Shown here: positions 16,544-25,020 of the stretch, piece after piece
Layout: every line of letters begins with the position of its first letter
How positions within the stretch are numbered: the stretch's first letter is position 1
Notes under the pieces: model-generated
Told to the model about the DNA's origin: nothing
Database searches by the model: none
The model's input: only the letters and a program-made list of their open reading frames with translations
Translations under genes and position numbers: made by a program
DNA from: a virus
Reading direction: 5' to 3' (one strand)
IMG/VR virus record: IMGVR_UViG_3300043787_000148
Location: 1 to 38,831 of that record
DNA length: 38,831 bases

Positions 16544-16722
16544 CAGATCCTGCCGAGCAGCCACAAGATGACGACGATGATCAGGATCAGGCCGACGACG
16601 CTGACGCCGCCGCGGCCATAGCCGTAGCCGTAGGGCCACTGCTGGATGTATGTGCCGCCGCCGAGGCCGCCGAACAGCACCAGGATCAGGATGACGACCA
16701 GGACGATGCCGAGCGGGCTCAT
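16543..16722 (-). CDS. DUF3309-like double-span membrane protein (59 aa)
   Basis: A 59-residue gene that fits exactly between two coupled neighbours (ATGA overlap upstream, TGATG downstream). It has two hydrophobic helices (about 4-20, GIVLVVILILVLF; about 41-57, VVGLILIIVVILWLLG) joined by a Gly/Tyr/Trp loop (WPYGYGYGRGG). This two-helix pattern with a WPY/GYG loop ending LLGRI matches the DUF3309 family of alphaproteobacterial membrane proteins. Role unknown; here it could be holin-like or act at virion exit. Confident that it is expressed, because the overlaps fit on both sides. Confidence 0.75.
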   Translation of the reverse strand: MSPLGIVLVVILILVLFGGLGGGTYIQQWPYGYGYGRGGVSVVGLILIIVVILWLLGRI

Positions 16723-17027
16723 TTCGGGCCCTCCTTGGTTCGGCCGAGCCAGTGGGCGACGACCGCGCCGAAGCCCGCCACCAGGCCGCCCAGGATCGCT
16801 GCTGTCGCTTCGTCGGTGGGGATGGTGAAGAACAGGCTGAACACCGCGGCGCTGATGAACGCCAGCACCACCAAAAGCGAAATCGTCAAGACGCCGCCGG
16901 TCGGATCAAACCGCGCCGCCATGAACACCAAAAGCGCCACCGCGATGACTTCGCCACAGATCGTCCAGGCGACCGGATAATCGCTGAGCTTCGGCGTGGG
17001 AGGCGGGATGACGAGCTGGTCGGCCAT
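16719..17027 (-). CDS. Three-span membrane protein, holin candidate
   Basis: A 102-residue protein with three hydrophobic segments at about 18-39 (WTICGEVIAVALLVFMAA), 44-68 (VLTISLLVVLAFISAAVF) and 75-96 (AAILGGLVAGFGAVVAHWL), and a charged end (GRTKEGPK). Size and topology fit a class I-like holin, although the gene lies between capsid and adaptor rather than beside the endolysin. Starts at ATG overlapping the previous stop (TGATG). Alternatives are a membrane anchor for assembly or a superinfection protein. Confidence 0.6.
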   Translation of the reverse strand: MADQLVIPPPTPKLSDYPVAWTICGEVIAVALLVFMAARFDPTGGVLTISLLVVLAFISAAVFSLFFTIPTDEATAAILGGLVAGFGAVVAHWLGRTKEGPK

Positions 17028-17326
17028 CACACCCTCCCCCGCCAGACGCGGAACGGGGCGGCATCGGGCCCATTGAGAAACCGCCGCCAGTCGCCCTCGT
17101 CCCAGTTCTGCTGAACGGCGCGTTCGAAGATCTCGACCGGCAGGCGCGCGACCAGCTTGTTCACGCCGGCGTGCGACATGATCTCGCGATCGCGCGCGAC
17201 GCCGTCGAGGATCGGCTCGACGTCCTGCTCGGTGTGGACGACGAAGCGGTCGGGCCACTCGTCGTCCACGATCATCGTCCGCCGAACGCCATTGGCGTCG
17301 GCGTAGACGTAGCGCTGCTCGGTCAC
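17027..17326 (-). CDS. Small head protein (99 aa)
   Basis: A 99-residue protein with a GTG start overlapping the capsid stop (GTGA). It contains RYVYADANGVRRTMIVDDEW, then a helical middle (VEPILDGVARDREIM) and an Arg/Trp-rich end (FRVWRGRV). Similar small proteins follow the capsid gene in related phages; it may be a decoration or completion protein. No recognised motif. The coupling argues for stoichiometric expression with capsid. Confidence 0.6.
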   Translation of the reverse strand: MTEQRYVYADANGVRRTMIVDDEWPDRFVVHTEQDVEPILDGVARDREIMSHAGVNKLVARLPVEIFERAVQQNWDEGDWRRFLNGPDAAPFRVWRGRV

Positions 17327-18342
17327 TGAGTGATGCCGTTGAACAGCACGTGCGCGAGCGGGTTGCGCATCTCGAGGCCCCACTCGACCACGATCATGCG
17401 GGTCTCGGCGTCGCCGACGCGGGCCATCAGGTACTGACGGAACGCGCGGAAGAACGAAATCGCGGCATAGTCGGGATCGATCAAGAGCCCGATGTCGGGC
17501 GCGACCCACCGCGACGGGGCGACCTTGATCCGGCCGAAGTCGGTGGCGATCACATCGATGGTGCTAACCACCTCAGTCTTGCCGACCAAGACCTGGGTGG
17601 TGGCGCGGCCGGTGAAGGTCGAGATGGTCCTCTTGGGCCCCGGCGGCACGATCCATAATGACGGGCTCGCCCCGTTAGTATAGGCCTGCTGCATCGCGTT
17701 GCCGAGCATCGCCTCGGTGACTTGCTGGGGCGTGCCAGGAACTGCGAAGGCGTCGGTCGCCAGCACCGGCAGGCCGGTGGTGACGCCGGCCACCGCCGCG
17801 CCCGCTGTGCCGATCTTGCTGACCGCGCGCGCCACCCAATGGGCGAAGCCCTCGGTCACGCGGGCGACCGGCGTGGTGGCGTCGGTGCCGCCGTTGTAGG
17901 CCTGGCGGCTGCATGCGGCCATTTCCAAGTCGGACTTGAGCACCTTGCTGGCGAGCGCCATCTGATGCGCCATTTCCGACCCCTTGCCCGCCGCGTCGCT
18001 TTCCTCCTGGGTGCCCGACACGGTCGCGTCGCGCTCGGAGATCTGCGTCACGTTGTTGAGGCGGATGGTCGGCGTCGCCGGGGCGTTGGCGAGCGAGAAA
18101 CCTTCGACCTGGGCGTTGGGAGCGCCAGGCGTGCCCGCAGCAGGCGCGCCAGCGATGGACGGCTGAGAAACGAGCGGCAGAAACTCGGTCTGCCAGTCGA
18201 AGATCCGGTTCTTGACGTTGCGCCGGCGAATGGCCGACATAACAGGCGTGTCGAATGGATCGATGTTATAGATGGCGTTCGACAGATCTTCTCTATTCGA
18301 AGTCGCCTGGTAGGTGGTGAAGGCGTTCGTTACTTTTGGCAT
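17323..18342 (-). CDS. Major capsid protein, DUF5309 / SU10-type
   Basis: A 339-residue protein. The N-terminus (TNREDLSNAIYNIDPFDTP in essence, then MSAIRRR) and the central EVVSTIDVIATDFG with GRIKVAPSRW match the DUF5309 major capsid family with the HK97 fold. It forms the shell of the head. ATG with GAGGACGCA just upstream. It follows the scaffold gene with a 15-base gap, normal for capsid operons. Length is typical. Confidence 0.85.
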   Translation of the reverse strand: MPKVTNAFTTYQATSNREDLSNAIYNIDPFDTPVMSAIRRRNVKNRIFDWQTEFLPLVSQPSIAGAPAAGTPGAPNAQVEGFSLANAPATPTIRLNNVTQISERDATVSGTQEESDAAGKGSEMAHQMALASKVLKSDLEMAACSRQAYNGGTDATTPVARVTEGFAHWVARAVSKIGTAGAAVAGVTTGLPVLATDAFAVPGTPQQVTEAMLGNAMQQAYTNGASPSLWIVPPGPKRTISTFTGRATTQVLVGKTEVVSTIDVIATDFGRIKVAPSRWVAPDIGLLIDPDYAAISFFRAFRQYLMARVGDAETRMIVVEWGLEMRNPLAHVLFNGITQ

Positions 18343-18357
18343 TGCGTCCTCGCAGGG

Positions 18358-19566
18358 TCATGTGATGAGCCTCATGAAGACGGCAGTCGCGTCGTCGAGC
18401 TTCCCCGTCTTCGCTAGTCTGCGTTGGGCGTCATCAATGCCTCTGCGGGCGGCGCTGCCGATTGGCTTTGCTGCTCCGGGAGCTAACGTGCGTCCTCTAT
18501 CTGGCATGACCGGTCTAGGTCTATTAGCCATCATGCGCCTATACTTGCTGGCGTCGTGCAGCACGGCCAGCATGCGCGGGTCGTAGGTGGTCGCGACCTC
18601 GTGCTCCCCGAAGCCGTAGTGCTCCAGGGCGACTTTGCGCATCGCCGACACCTCGTTGTTGAGGGTCGATTGGTCGGTGATGCGGGTGTATCTTCTGAAC
18701 TGCTCCCATCCGTTATTGGCGTATTCGGCCAGCCGGCGGGAGTTCTCCTGGTCGCGCGCCTGCATCTCCTGCACCCGCCGCTGGCGGATGCTGAGCAGCA
18801 CGTTCTGCGCGGCCTGGTAGTTCTTCTGGACCTGGCGCGCGTTCAGCGGGTTCTGGGCGTAGAGCGCGTCCCAGTCGGGCTCCCTCGGCAGGAGCGCCGC
18901 GTATTCCTCTTCATGGTGCTGTAGGTTTTGGATATAGGCGTCGCGGAACTGGGTCGCGCGCTGGTATTCGCTCTCGATGACCTTGGCCGCCTCGCCGACC
19001 TGCTGGGCGCGCCGGTTGAAGGTCTCGCCGTCGATATAGCCCTGGAGGGCCTCCTGCAGCGTCACCTCGACCGGCTTGCCGTCGACGGTGACCTCAATCT
19101 TCTCGACCGGCTTGCCGTCTAGCGAGACTTGCCAGAGCGGGCCGTCGGCGTCTTGCTCGGGTGCCCCTTCGGCATCCCCGCCGTCGCCTTCGGCCGCCCG
19201 CTGGCCGTCTGGCCCTTGAGCGTCTTGATCGCCGGGCTCTTGCTGACCGACCCGCTCCGGCTCCTGCTCGGTTGGCTCGTGTCGCTCGTTGCGGGGGGCA
19301 TTCCTGGGGCGCGCGCGGTTCTGTAGGGACTGCTCATCCCCTTCCTCAGCCCGGCCATCGGCAATTCTCCTCTCTGCTGCAGCGAGACGCTCATCTTCAC
19401 CGCCATCGCGCGTGTCGCCAGTTAACGGGTCGCCCTCGACGGGCCGCGGTTCGAACATCGGCTCGGGCCGCGCAGCGAAGCGGCCGCCGTCGTCGCGCGG
19501 TCGCTGGGCTTGCGGATTGATCTCGGTGTGGAAGGCCTGCGCGGCCTGGTCGAGGCCTTCAGCCAT
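18358..19566 (-). CDS. Scaffolding-like protein
   Basis: A 402-residue protein, very polar and acidic over the first 150 residues (Glu/Asp/Arg/Gln-rich, little structure), then helical with long coiled-coil-like regions (RQVQKNYQAAQNVLLSIRQ), and a basic C-terminal tail (about 360-402). Acidic disordered start, helical middle and basic end are what scaffolds look like, and the gene lies directly between portal and capsid as scaffolds do. It overlaps the upstream gene by eight bases. No sequence-level family match is claimed. Confidence 0.65.
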   Translation of the reverse strand: MAEGLDQAAQAFHTEINPQAQRPRDDGGRFAARPEPMFEPRPVEGDPLTGDTRDGGEDERLAAAERRIADGRAEEGDEQSLQNRARPRNAPRNERHEPTEQEPERVGQQEPGDQDAQGPDGQRAAEGDGGDAEGAPEQDADGPLWQVSLDGKPVEKIEVTVDGKPVEVTLQEALQGYIDGETFNRRAQQVGEAAKVIESEYQRATQFRDAYIQNLQHHEEEYAALLPREPDWDALYAQNPLNARQVQKNYQAAQNVLLSIRQRRVQEMQARDQENSRRLAEYANNGWEQFRRYTRITDQSTLNNEVSAMRKVALEHYGFGEHEVATTYDPRMLAVLHDASKYRRMMANRPRPVMPDRGRTLAPGAAKPIGSAARRGIDDAQRRLAKTGKLDDATAVFMRLIT

Positions 19567-19846
19567 GTCGCTGCCTCGGGCTGTTATGCACTGCCATCTT
19601 GTAATTGTTGATGATCACGCCGAGCTCGTCGGTGATGCCCCGGAGGGCCTTCGACATCGCCATGAGCTCGTCCCGGTGAGCCTGGTCGAGGGTGGTCATC
19701 ATCTCCTCGTACCAGCGGATCCGGAGCTCGCTGACCGCCTGTTGGAACGCCTTGTTGTTCAGGAGCTCCGAGGCCTCGTCGGCGAGCGCCCTTTTCTTCT
19801 GCAGGTCGTCGTTCGGCGGCGGCCGATTGCCGGGGTCGTCGATCAT
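19559..19846 (-). CDS. Small helical protein between portal and scaffold (95 aa)
   Basis: A 95-residue, mostly alpha-helical, charged protein (LADEASELLNNKAFQQAV, then LRIRWYEEMMTTLDQAHRDE). ATG overlaps the portal stop (ATGA). Its position and size are common in this group of phages. It could be a portal-bound accessory or a scaffold cofactor. Function unknown. Confidence 0.65.
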   Translation of the reverse strand: MIDDPGNRPPPNDDLQKKRALADEASELLNNKAFQQAVSELRIRWYEEMMTTLDQAHRDELMAMSKALRGITDELGVIINNYKMAVHNSPRQRHG

Positions 19847-22155
19847 GACCCGCCGCCGTTATTCGACTGCTGCGCGGCCTGCTGCTGGGCCGTCTCGGCC
19901 TGCAACTGCGCCGCCTGGCGCTGCTGATCGATCTTGGCCAGGTCGACCGCGGCCCCGAGGTGAGCAGTGTGGAGGTCGACGCCGGCGTCGAGGTGGGCCT
20001 GGTGGACGTCGGCCATGACCTTCGCCGCTTCGACCGGATCGACTGCGGTCGGGCCCTCGGGGCCGGCGCCGACGAAGATCTTGGCCCGCTCGATGTCGAG
20101 CTTCTGCTGGTCGTAGTCGGCTTTCTGCTTGAGCGCCGCAATTCGGTAGGCGTTGTCCTGGTCCTGCTTGTCCTTGCGCAGCTGCTGCTCGCCGATCGCC
20201 TGGGCGCCCTCGCTCTTGACCTTCTCGAACTGGGCCTTGGCGGCGACCGTTTGCGCGTCGGGCTCCTGCGGGGTCGCGGCGATCGCCGCCAGCACCTGCG
20301 GGCTTGGGGTCTTGAAGTAGCGCCCGGGGTTCTTGATGTTGGCGATGTCGAGCATGTCGCTGATGGTGTTCAAAAACTCCTGGATGCCGCAGACCGGATT
20401 GGTCGGGCCGAACTTGGCCATGATCATCATCTGATCGTTCTTGATCTGCTGCAGGGTCATCATCCGGATCGCGTCGGAGCCCTTGCCGAGCGTCGGGTTG
20501 ACCTCGACCCCCATGGTGGCGTCGAAGGTGCCGGTGTCGAGATCGGTCCATTGTCCGTTGATCCGCAGCGTCCGGCGCTGGTTCGGGGCCTCGGTGATTT
20601 CGTTGTAGAGGCCGTGGAATAAGTCCCTGAAGCCGGTTTCGGCGAGCACCCGGGCGACGAGCTCGGTCCGCTCCTGCTGGCCGTTGATGATCGCCTGGAC
20701 GCCGATCTCGGTGGACGACTGCAGCTGCTTGGGGTCGAGGCCCTTGGCGGCGTCGGATAAGCCGGTGCGGCGCTGGAAGATGGCGTTGAGCATGTCCAGG
20801 ACCGGCATCGCCTGCTGGCCGACGAACGGGGTCGTGGAGAAGCTGACGGCGGCCCTGGGATCGCCGCGGGTGCGGATGACGGCGCCGAGATCGTCGTTGA
20901 GCGCGTCGTCGATGTTGGTGGTGAGCTCGTTGACGACGGTCTTGGGGTTGATGCTCTCGGCCAGGCTGTCGAGCACCCCGCGCATCATGTTGGTTTTGAT
21001 GCGCTGGATGTCGATGGTGTAGTCGGCCATGCTGTCGCCGACGATGGTGTGGGAGATTGGGTCGCAGCCGAAGACGGCGAACTTGACCCGATTGGCGGTG
21101 GTGTCGTGGACGATCTCGTTGTCCTCGCCCATCGTGCAGATGTAGCGGAGCTCGGGCACGCCATCGCCGTCGGCGTCGACCTTGATGTACCACTCGCCGT
21201 AGAGGACGCCGTCGCCGACCCGGGTCGAGTTGTAGCGGCCCGGGTTTCTGAGCTGGGCCTCCATGGTGAAGTTCTGGATGTCCTGGCTCTGCAGGAAGTT
21301 GGCGCACTGCTCGCGCGGGTAGCCCATGGCGACGAGCTCGTCGATCGCCACCACCCGCTGGTGCCCGACGATGCGTGAGGTGCCGAAAGTTCTGGCGTAG
21401 CGGTCGAGCCGCATCTCCTCCGGCGGCACCCCCATGACTTTGATCAGGGGCTTGTCGACCAGGTATTCGAAGGTCACCTCCTGATAGGTGCCCATCTGCG
21501 GGTCGAGCTCGCCCAGGTGGACGATCTGGGCGGTGGCGTCCTGCTGCTGCAGGAGCTGGATCTGTTGCTGGTTGACGTTGATGAAGGTCTTGCGCTTCTT
21601 CTCGCGGTGGTCGTCGGTCCACCATTTGACGAAGCCGGTCTTGACGGTGAGCGCGTCCTTGAACGCCCCGTAGAGGATCAAAAAGCCCGGGTTATCCTGC
21701 CAAAAGACGTAGTTTATATAATTGGTCTGTTCTTGGGCGATCGCGACGTCGGCTTGGGTGCGCGGGGCGAGGTAGACGACGCTTTCGTGCGACGCGAACA
21801 GCCGGACCAGGCTCGGCAGCATCAGCATCACGGCGTCGCGCACGTCGGTCGAGACGTAGCTCGACTTGGTGGCGCTGTCCTGGTCGTAGCCGAGGATCTG
21901 CTCCCAGGTCTGGGTCGGATCCTGGATGATCATGGTGTCGGTGTAGGGGGAGCCGTCCGGGTTTAAGGACGGCAGATATCCGTAATAATATTTCTGCGCC
22001 TGGTCGCGGGCCGGGGCGAGGACCGAGCCCTCGTAGTCGCGGCTGTCGCGGATCAGGGCCTGGATGAACTGCTCATAGGTGGCCGGATCGCCTGGATCGT
22101 AGGCGTCGGGGCTTCCACCCTCTTTGAATGTAGCGAAAATGCGTTCTAGCGCCAC
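19843..22155 (-). CDS. Portal protein, P22-type
   Basis: A 770-residue protein, the right size for a large podovirus portal. It begins with a helical arm (ATYEQFIQALIRDSRDYEGS, then ARDQAQKYYYGYLP), has beta-rich wing and stem parts, and ends with a long Gln/Ala coiled tail like the barrel of P22 portals (AAQLQAETAQQQAAQQ). It forms the DNA channel at one capsid vertex and docks the terminase. GTG start, with GAGG seven bases upstream. It is the first gene of the 20-kb late operon. Confidence 0.85.
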   Translation of the reverse strand: MALERIFATFKEGGSPDAYDPGDPATYEQFIQALIRDSRDYEGSVLAPARDQAQKYYYGYLPSLNPDGSPYTDTMIIQDPTQTWEQILGYDQDSATKSSYVSTDVRDAVMLMLPSLVRLFASHESVVYLAPRTQADVAIAQEQTNYINYVFWQDNPGFLILYGAFKDALTVKTGFVKWWTDDHREKKRKTFINVNQQQIQLLQQQDATAQIVHLGELDPQMGTYQEVTFEYLVDKPLIKVMGVPPEEMRLDRYARTFGTSRIVGHQRVVAIDELVAMGYPREQCANFLQSQDIQNFTMEAQLRNPGRYNSTRVGDGVLYGEWYIKVDADGDGVPELRYICTMGEDNEIVHDTTANRVKFAVFGCDPISHTIVGDSMADYTIDIQRIKTNMMRGVLDSLAESINPKTVVNELTTNIDDALNDDLGAVIRTRGDPRAAVSFSTTPFVGQQAMPVLDMLNAIFQRRTGLSDAAKGLDPKQLQSSTEIGVQAIINGQQERTELVARVLAETGFRDLFHGLYNEITEAPNQRRTLRINGQWTDLDTGTFDATMGVEVNPTLGKGSDAIRMMTLQQIKNDQMMIMAKFGPTNPVCGIQEFLNTISDMLDIANIKNPGRYFKTPSPQVLAAIAATPQEPDAQTVAAKAQFEKVKSEGAQAIGEQQLRKDKQDQDNAYRIAALKQKADYDQQKLDIERAKIFVGAGPEGPTAVDPVEAAKVMADVHQAHLDAGVDLHTAHLGAAVDLAKIDQQRQAAQLQAETAQQQAAQQSNNGGGS

Positions 22156-22345
22156 ACTTCAACCTCAAATGCAGAGGTTCCGCGACCGTTCCTTATTCGT
22201 TCGCGGGTTGTTTGAGCGCCACACACTCTCAACTTGGCGAAGACTTAACGTCAAAATTCCAACCCGGCAACTGGCATGCGTCATCGGGGTTTCGCAGGGC
22301 CGAAATAGGGGTTAGATGTGACAATCAAGCATATGGAGACCGGCA
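22156..22345. promoter_or_regulatory. Divergent intergenic region between portal and endolysin
   Basis: This region must hold the late promoter for the structural operon (leftward) and that for the lysis genes (rightward), but I see no convincing -35/-10 pair for either. Features seen: inverted repeat CCGCGA (22180-22185) / TCGCGG (22201-22206), and an imperfect direct repeat of AGCGCCACAC followed by TCAAC at 22148 and 22215. These could be activator sites; late promoters often need a phage activator. Confidence 0.4.
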
Positions 22346-22882
22346 ATGCCGAAGACCCCGGCCGAGTGGCGGGCCGCGCTGGTCAAAATCGAGCCTCGAG
22401 GCAAGCCGTGGATCCTGGACGGCTTCGCCGACGCGCTGCCGGAATTGTGCGAGCGCTACAAGATCGACACGCCGCTACGGCAGCAGCACTTTCTCGCCCA
22501 GTGTGCGCATGAGAGCGACCACTTCCAGACCACCCAGGAATACGCCAGCGGGGCGGCCTATGAACGGCGCAAAGACTTGGGGAACACGCAAAAGGGCGAC
22601 GGGCCGCGGTTCAAGGGTCGCGGGCTGATCCAGCTCACTGGCCGGTACAATTACACCCAGGCGCAGCGCGAGTTCGGCCAGCCGTTCGTCGACAAGCCCG
22701 AGATGGTCGAGCGCTTCCCCTGGGCGGCCAACGTCAGCGGCTGGTTCTGGCACAAAAACGAAATCAACAAGCACGCGGATCGAGACGACGTGCGGTCGGT
22801 GACGAAGGTCGTCAACGGCGGCCTGAACGGCCTCGACAGCCGGGTTGCGGCCCTCGGCAAGGCAAAGACCGCATTCGCATGA
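22346..22882 (+). CDS. Endolysin, glycoside hydrolase family 19
   Basis: A 178-residue lysozyme-type GH19 enzyme that cleaves the peptidoglycan glycan strand at lysis. Key signatures: AHESDHFQTTQEY (candidate catalytic Glu near 56), AYERRKDLGN, and GDGPRFKGRGLIQLTGRYNY, a hallmark of the family. No signal peptide, so it needs a holin. GGAG lies seven bases before the ATG. Followed 15 bases later by the Pro/Gly repeat gene. It stands apart from the late operon, on the opposite strand. Confidence 0.9.
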   Translation: MPKTPAEWRAALVKIEPRGKPWILDGFADALPELCERYKIDTPLRQQHFLAQCAHESDHFQTTQEYASGAAYERRKDLGNTQKGDGPRFKGRGLIQLTGRYNYTQAQREFGQPFVDKPEMVERFPWAANVSGWFWHKNEINKHADRDDVRSVTKVVNGGLNGLDSRVAALGKAKTAFA

Positions 22883-22897
22883 CCCAAGGAGCAGAAG

Positions 22898-23605
22898 ATG
22901 GCAGGCAAGTGGGCGTACATTACTTTCGTTGAGGACTGGGAGCGGCCCGTCGACCCGGGCTGGGGCGTCGGCCCAGGCGGCGGCCATCCCGATCAGGGCC
23001 TTCCTGGCCGTCCGGGCCGTCCGCCCCACGCCGGCCACCTGCCGAGCTTTGGCGGCCGCCCGGTCGACCCGGGCTGGGGCTGGGGCGGGGGCGAGCATCC
23101 GGGCCATGGGCTTCCGTGGCCTGGCCGCCCGACCGATCCGGGCTATGGGATCGAGGAGGAAGGCCCGTCAGCTGGTCAGCTGCCGGTCTGGCCGCTCGAT
23201 CCGGAGAAGCCCGAGCATGGCCTGCCGCCGCACCCTGGCCAGCCGCTGCCGCCGATGGATCCGCCTCCGGGCACGATCTGGCCGCCGCTGCCGCCCTATG
23301 TGCCGGCGGGCAAGGCGATCGTCCTGGTGGCGATCTCGGGCGTCGGCTACCGCTATGTCGTGGTCGAGATCCCCGAGCATCCGGAAGGGCCGGAAGTCGA
23401 GCCGCCGGAAGTCGAGCCGCCGCCGGAGCATCCTGATCAGGGTCTGCCGGGCCGGCCTGGCCGTCCGCCGGTCGCGGGCCAACCGCTGCCGCCGCAACGT
23501 CCGGGCGCCCCGCCGCCGGTCGCCGGTCAGCCGCTGCCGCGTCCTCCGGGGGCGCCGCCCCGCCCGGGTCAGGGCTTGCCCCCGACCGCACAGCCGAAGC
23601 GCTAA
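22898..23605 (+). CDS. Pro/Gly-rich repeat protein downstream of the endolysin
   Basis: A 235-residue protein, about half Pro, Gly and charged residues. Short repeats recur: HPDQGLPGRPGRPP occurs twice (about residues 29 and 183), VDPGWG twice near the start, and GQPLP several times. A short beta segment (AIVLVAISGVGYRYVVVEIP, about 140-160) is the only ordered-looking part. GGAG precedes the ATG. Possible roles are a spanin-like or surface-binding linker or a virion decoration protein; none is proven. At DNA level the repeats suggest growth by slippage. Confidence 0.6.
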   Translation: MAGKWAYITFVEDWERPVDPGWGVGPGGGHPDQGLPGRPGRPPHAGHLPSFGGRPVDPGWGWGGGEHPGHGLPWPGRPTDPGYGIEEEGPSAGQLPVWPLDPEKPEHGLPPHPGQPLPPMDPPPGTIWPPLPPYVPAGKAIVLVAISGVGYRYVVVEIPEHPEGPEVEPPEVEPPPEHPDQGLPGRPGRPPVAGQPLPPQRPGAPPPVAGQPLPRPPGAPPRPGQGLPPTAQPKR

Positions 23606-23606
23606 C

Positions 23607-23698
23607 CTTCGGGAGCCACGCCCCGAAGCGAGGCCGCGTCGCCCTAGAGCCCCCTCCCGGGCGGCGCGGCTAAGCTCATTTTTTCCCGAAAAACGGGA
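23607..23698 (+). promoter_or_regulatory. Two hairpins before the terminase gene, one covering its ribosome site
   Basis: CTTCGGG (23607-23613) pairs with CCCGAAG (23622-23628), right after the previous stop but without a T-run. TCCCG (23684-23688) pairs with CGGGA (23694-23698) around AAAAA. The GGGA of the second stem is the terminase Shine-Dalgarno, so folding could hide the ribosome site and lower terminase expression. Confidence 0.45.
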
Positions 23699-23703
23699 TT
23701 GAC

Positions 23704-25020
23704 ATGCTCGCTGCCGAAGAGGCCCCGGCCGTCGACGACGGCAAGATCCAGATCCCCTACCGGCCGCGCCCGCATTTCCGCGCCCTGCACGCCACCACCA
23801 AGCGCTGGATCTTCTGCTGCTCGCACCGCCGCGCCGGCAAGACGGTGGCGATCTCCAACCACCTGATCCGCGCCGGAAGCTTAAACCCGCGCAAATGGCC
23901 GCCGCCGCGCTACGGCTATGTCGGCCCGAGCTTTGAGCAGGCCAAAGACTTGGTGTGGGCGTACCTCAAGCAATACACGGAGAATATCCCCGGCACCCGC
24001 TACCTCGAGGGCGAGCTCTGCTGCATCCTGCCGACCGGGGCGATCATCAAATTGTACGGGGGAGCCGCCGCCTACGAGCGCATGCGCGGCATGTATTTCG
24101 ACGGCATCGCGCTCGACGAATACCCGTTGCTCAACCCGGCGGTGTTCTCAACCGTGGTCAGGCCGTGCCTGGCCGACTATGGCGGGTTCGCCATCGTCTC
24201 CGGCACCTCGAACGGCGACGATCACTTCAACCAGCTCAGGATCAAGACCGAGAACGACCCGCGCTGGGACCAGTTCATCATCCCGTTGTCGTCGACCGGC
24301 GAGGACGCGCTCTCCCAGGCGGAAGCGAAAGAGCTCACCCAGGACATGAGCCCGGACGAATACGCGCGCGAGATGGAGTGCGCCTTCGACGCTCCGGTCG
24401 AGGGCTCGTACTACGGCGAGATCCTCAACACGCTCGCCCAACAGGGCCGGATCTGCTCGGTGCCGGTCGATCTGGCCGCGCCGGTGATCACCGCCTGGGA
24501 CCTCGGCATCCACGACTATTGCTGCATCTGGCTCTACCAGATCGCCGGCAAGGAGATCCATTTCATCGACTACATCCAGGGCAGCGGCAAGGGCCTCGAC
24601 TTCTACGCCCAGGAGCTCCGGTTAAGGGCGAAGAAGGGCGGCTTCGTCTACAAGTGCCACTGCCTGCCGCACGACATCGAGACCCGCGAGATCTCGACCG
24701 GGGCGGCGCGCCGGCTTTACCTCGAGGAGCATCTCGACGAGCCGATCATCGTCGCGCCGTTCTCCGCGGTCGAGGACGGCATCGCCGCCGCGCGCGGGCT
24801 TCTGGGCTTAAGCTGGTTCGACCTGGTGCACACCAAGCAGGGCGTCAGCATGCTGCGCGGCTACCGGCGCAACAAGATGGGCAATCCGGTGCACGGGCCT
24901 GAGCCCTACTCGCACGGGGCGGACGCCTACAGGACCTTCGCCTGCACCTTCCACATGGTCGGCGGCTTGAGCGCGCGCGGCTCCGGCCGGCTGCGGCGCA
25001 AGATCCGCGGGATCATGTAG
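23704..25020 (+). CDS. terL: Terminase large subunit
   Basis: ATPase-nuclease that packages DNA into the head. In this 438-residue protein the Walker A motif is at about 40-47 (SHRRAGKT), Walker B with catalytic Glu at about 132-139 (FDGIALDE), the coupling motif is near SGTSNGDDHF, and the nuclease acidic residues are in TAWDLGIHDY (D266), LPHDI and HGADAYRTF. Length is normal. ATG with GGGA upstream, itself in a hairpin. It is on the strand opposite to portal and overlaps the converging 94-residue gene by eight bases. Confidence 0.93.
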   Translation: MLAAEEAPAVDDGKIQIPYRPRPHFRALHATTKRWIFCCSHRRAGKTVAISNHLIRAGSLNPRKWPPPRYGYVGPSFEQAKDLVWAYLKQYTENIPGTRYLEGELCCILPTGAIIKLYGGAAAYERMRGMYFDGIALDEYPLLNPAVFSTVVRPCLADYGGFAIVSGTSNGDDHFNQLRIKTENDPRWDQFIIPLSSTGEDALSQAEAKELTQDMSPDEYAREMECAFDAPVEGSYYGEILNTLAQQGRICSVPVDLAAPVITAWDLGIHDYCCIWLYQIAGKEIHFIDYIQGSGKGLDFYAQELRLRAKKGGFVYKCHCLPHDIETREISTGAARRLYLEEHLDEPIIVAPFSAVEDGIAAARGLLGLSWFDLVHTKQGVSMLRGYRRNKMGNPVHGPEPYSHGADAYRTFACTFHMVGGLSARGSGRLRRKIRGIM

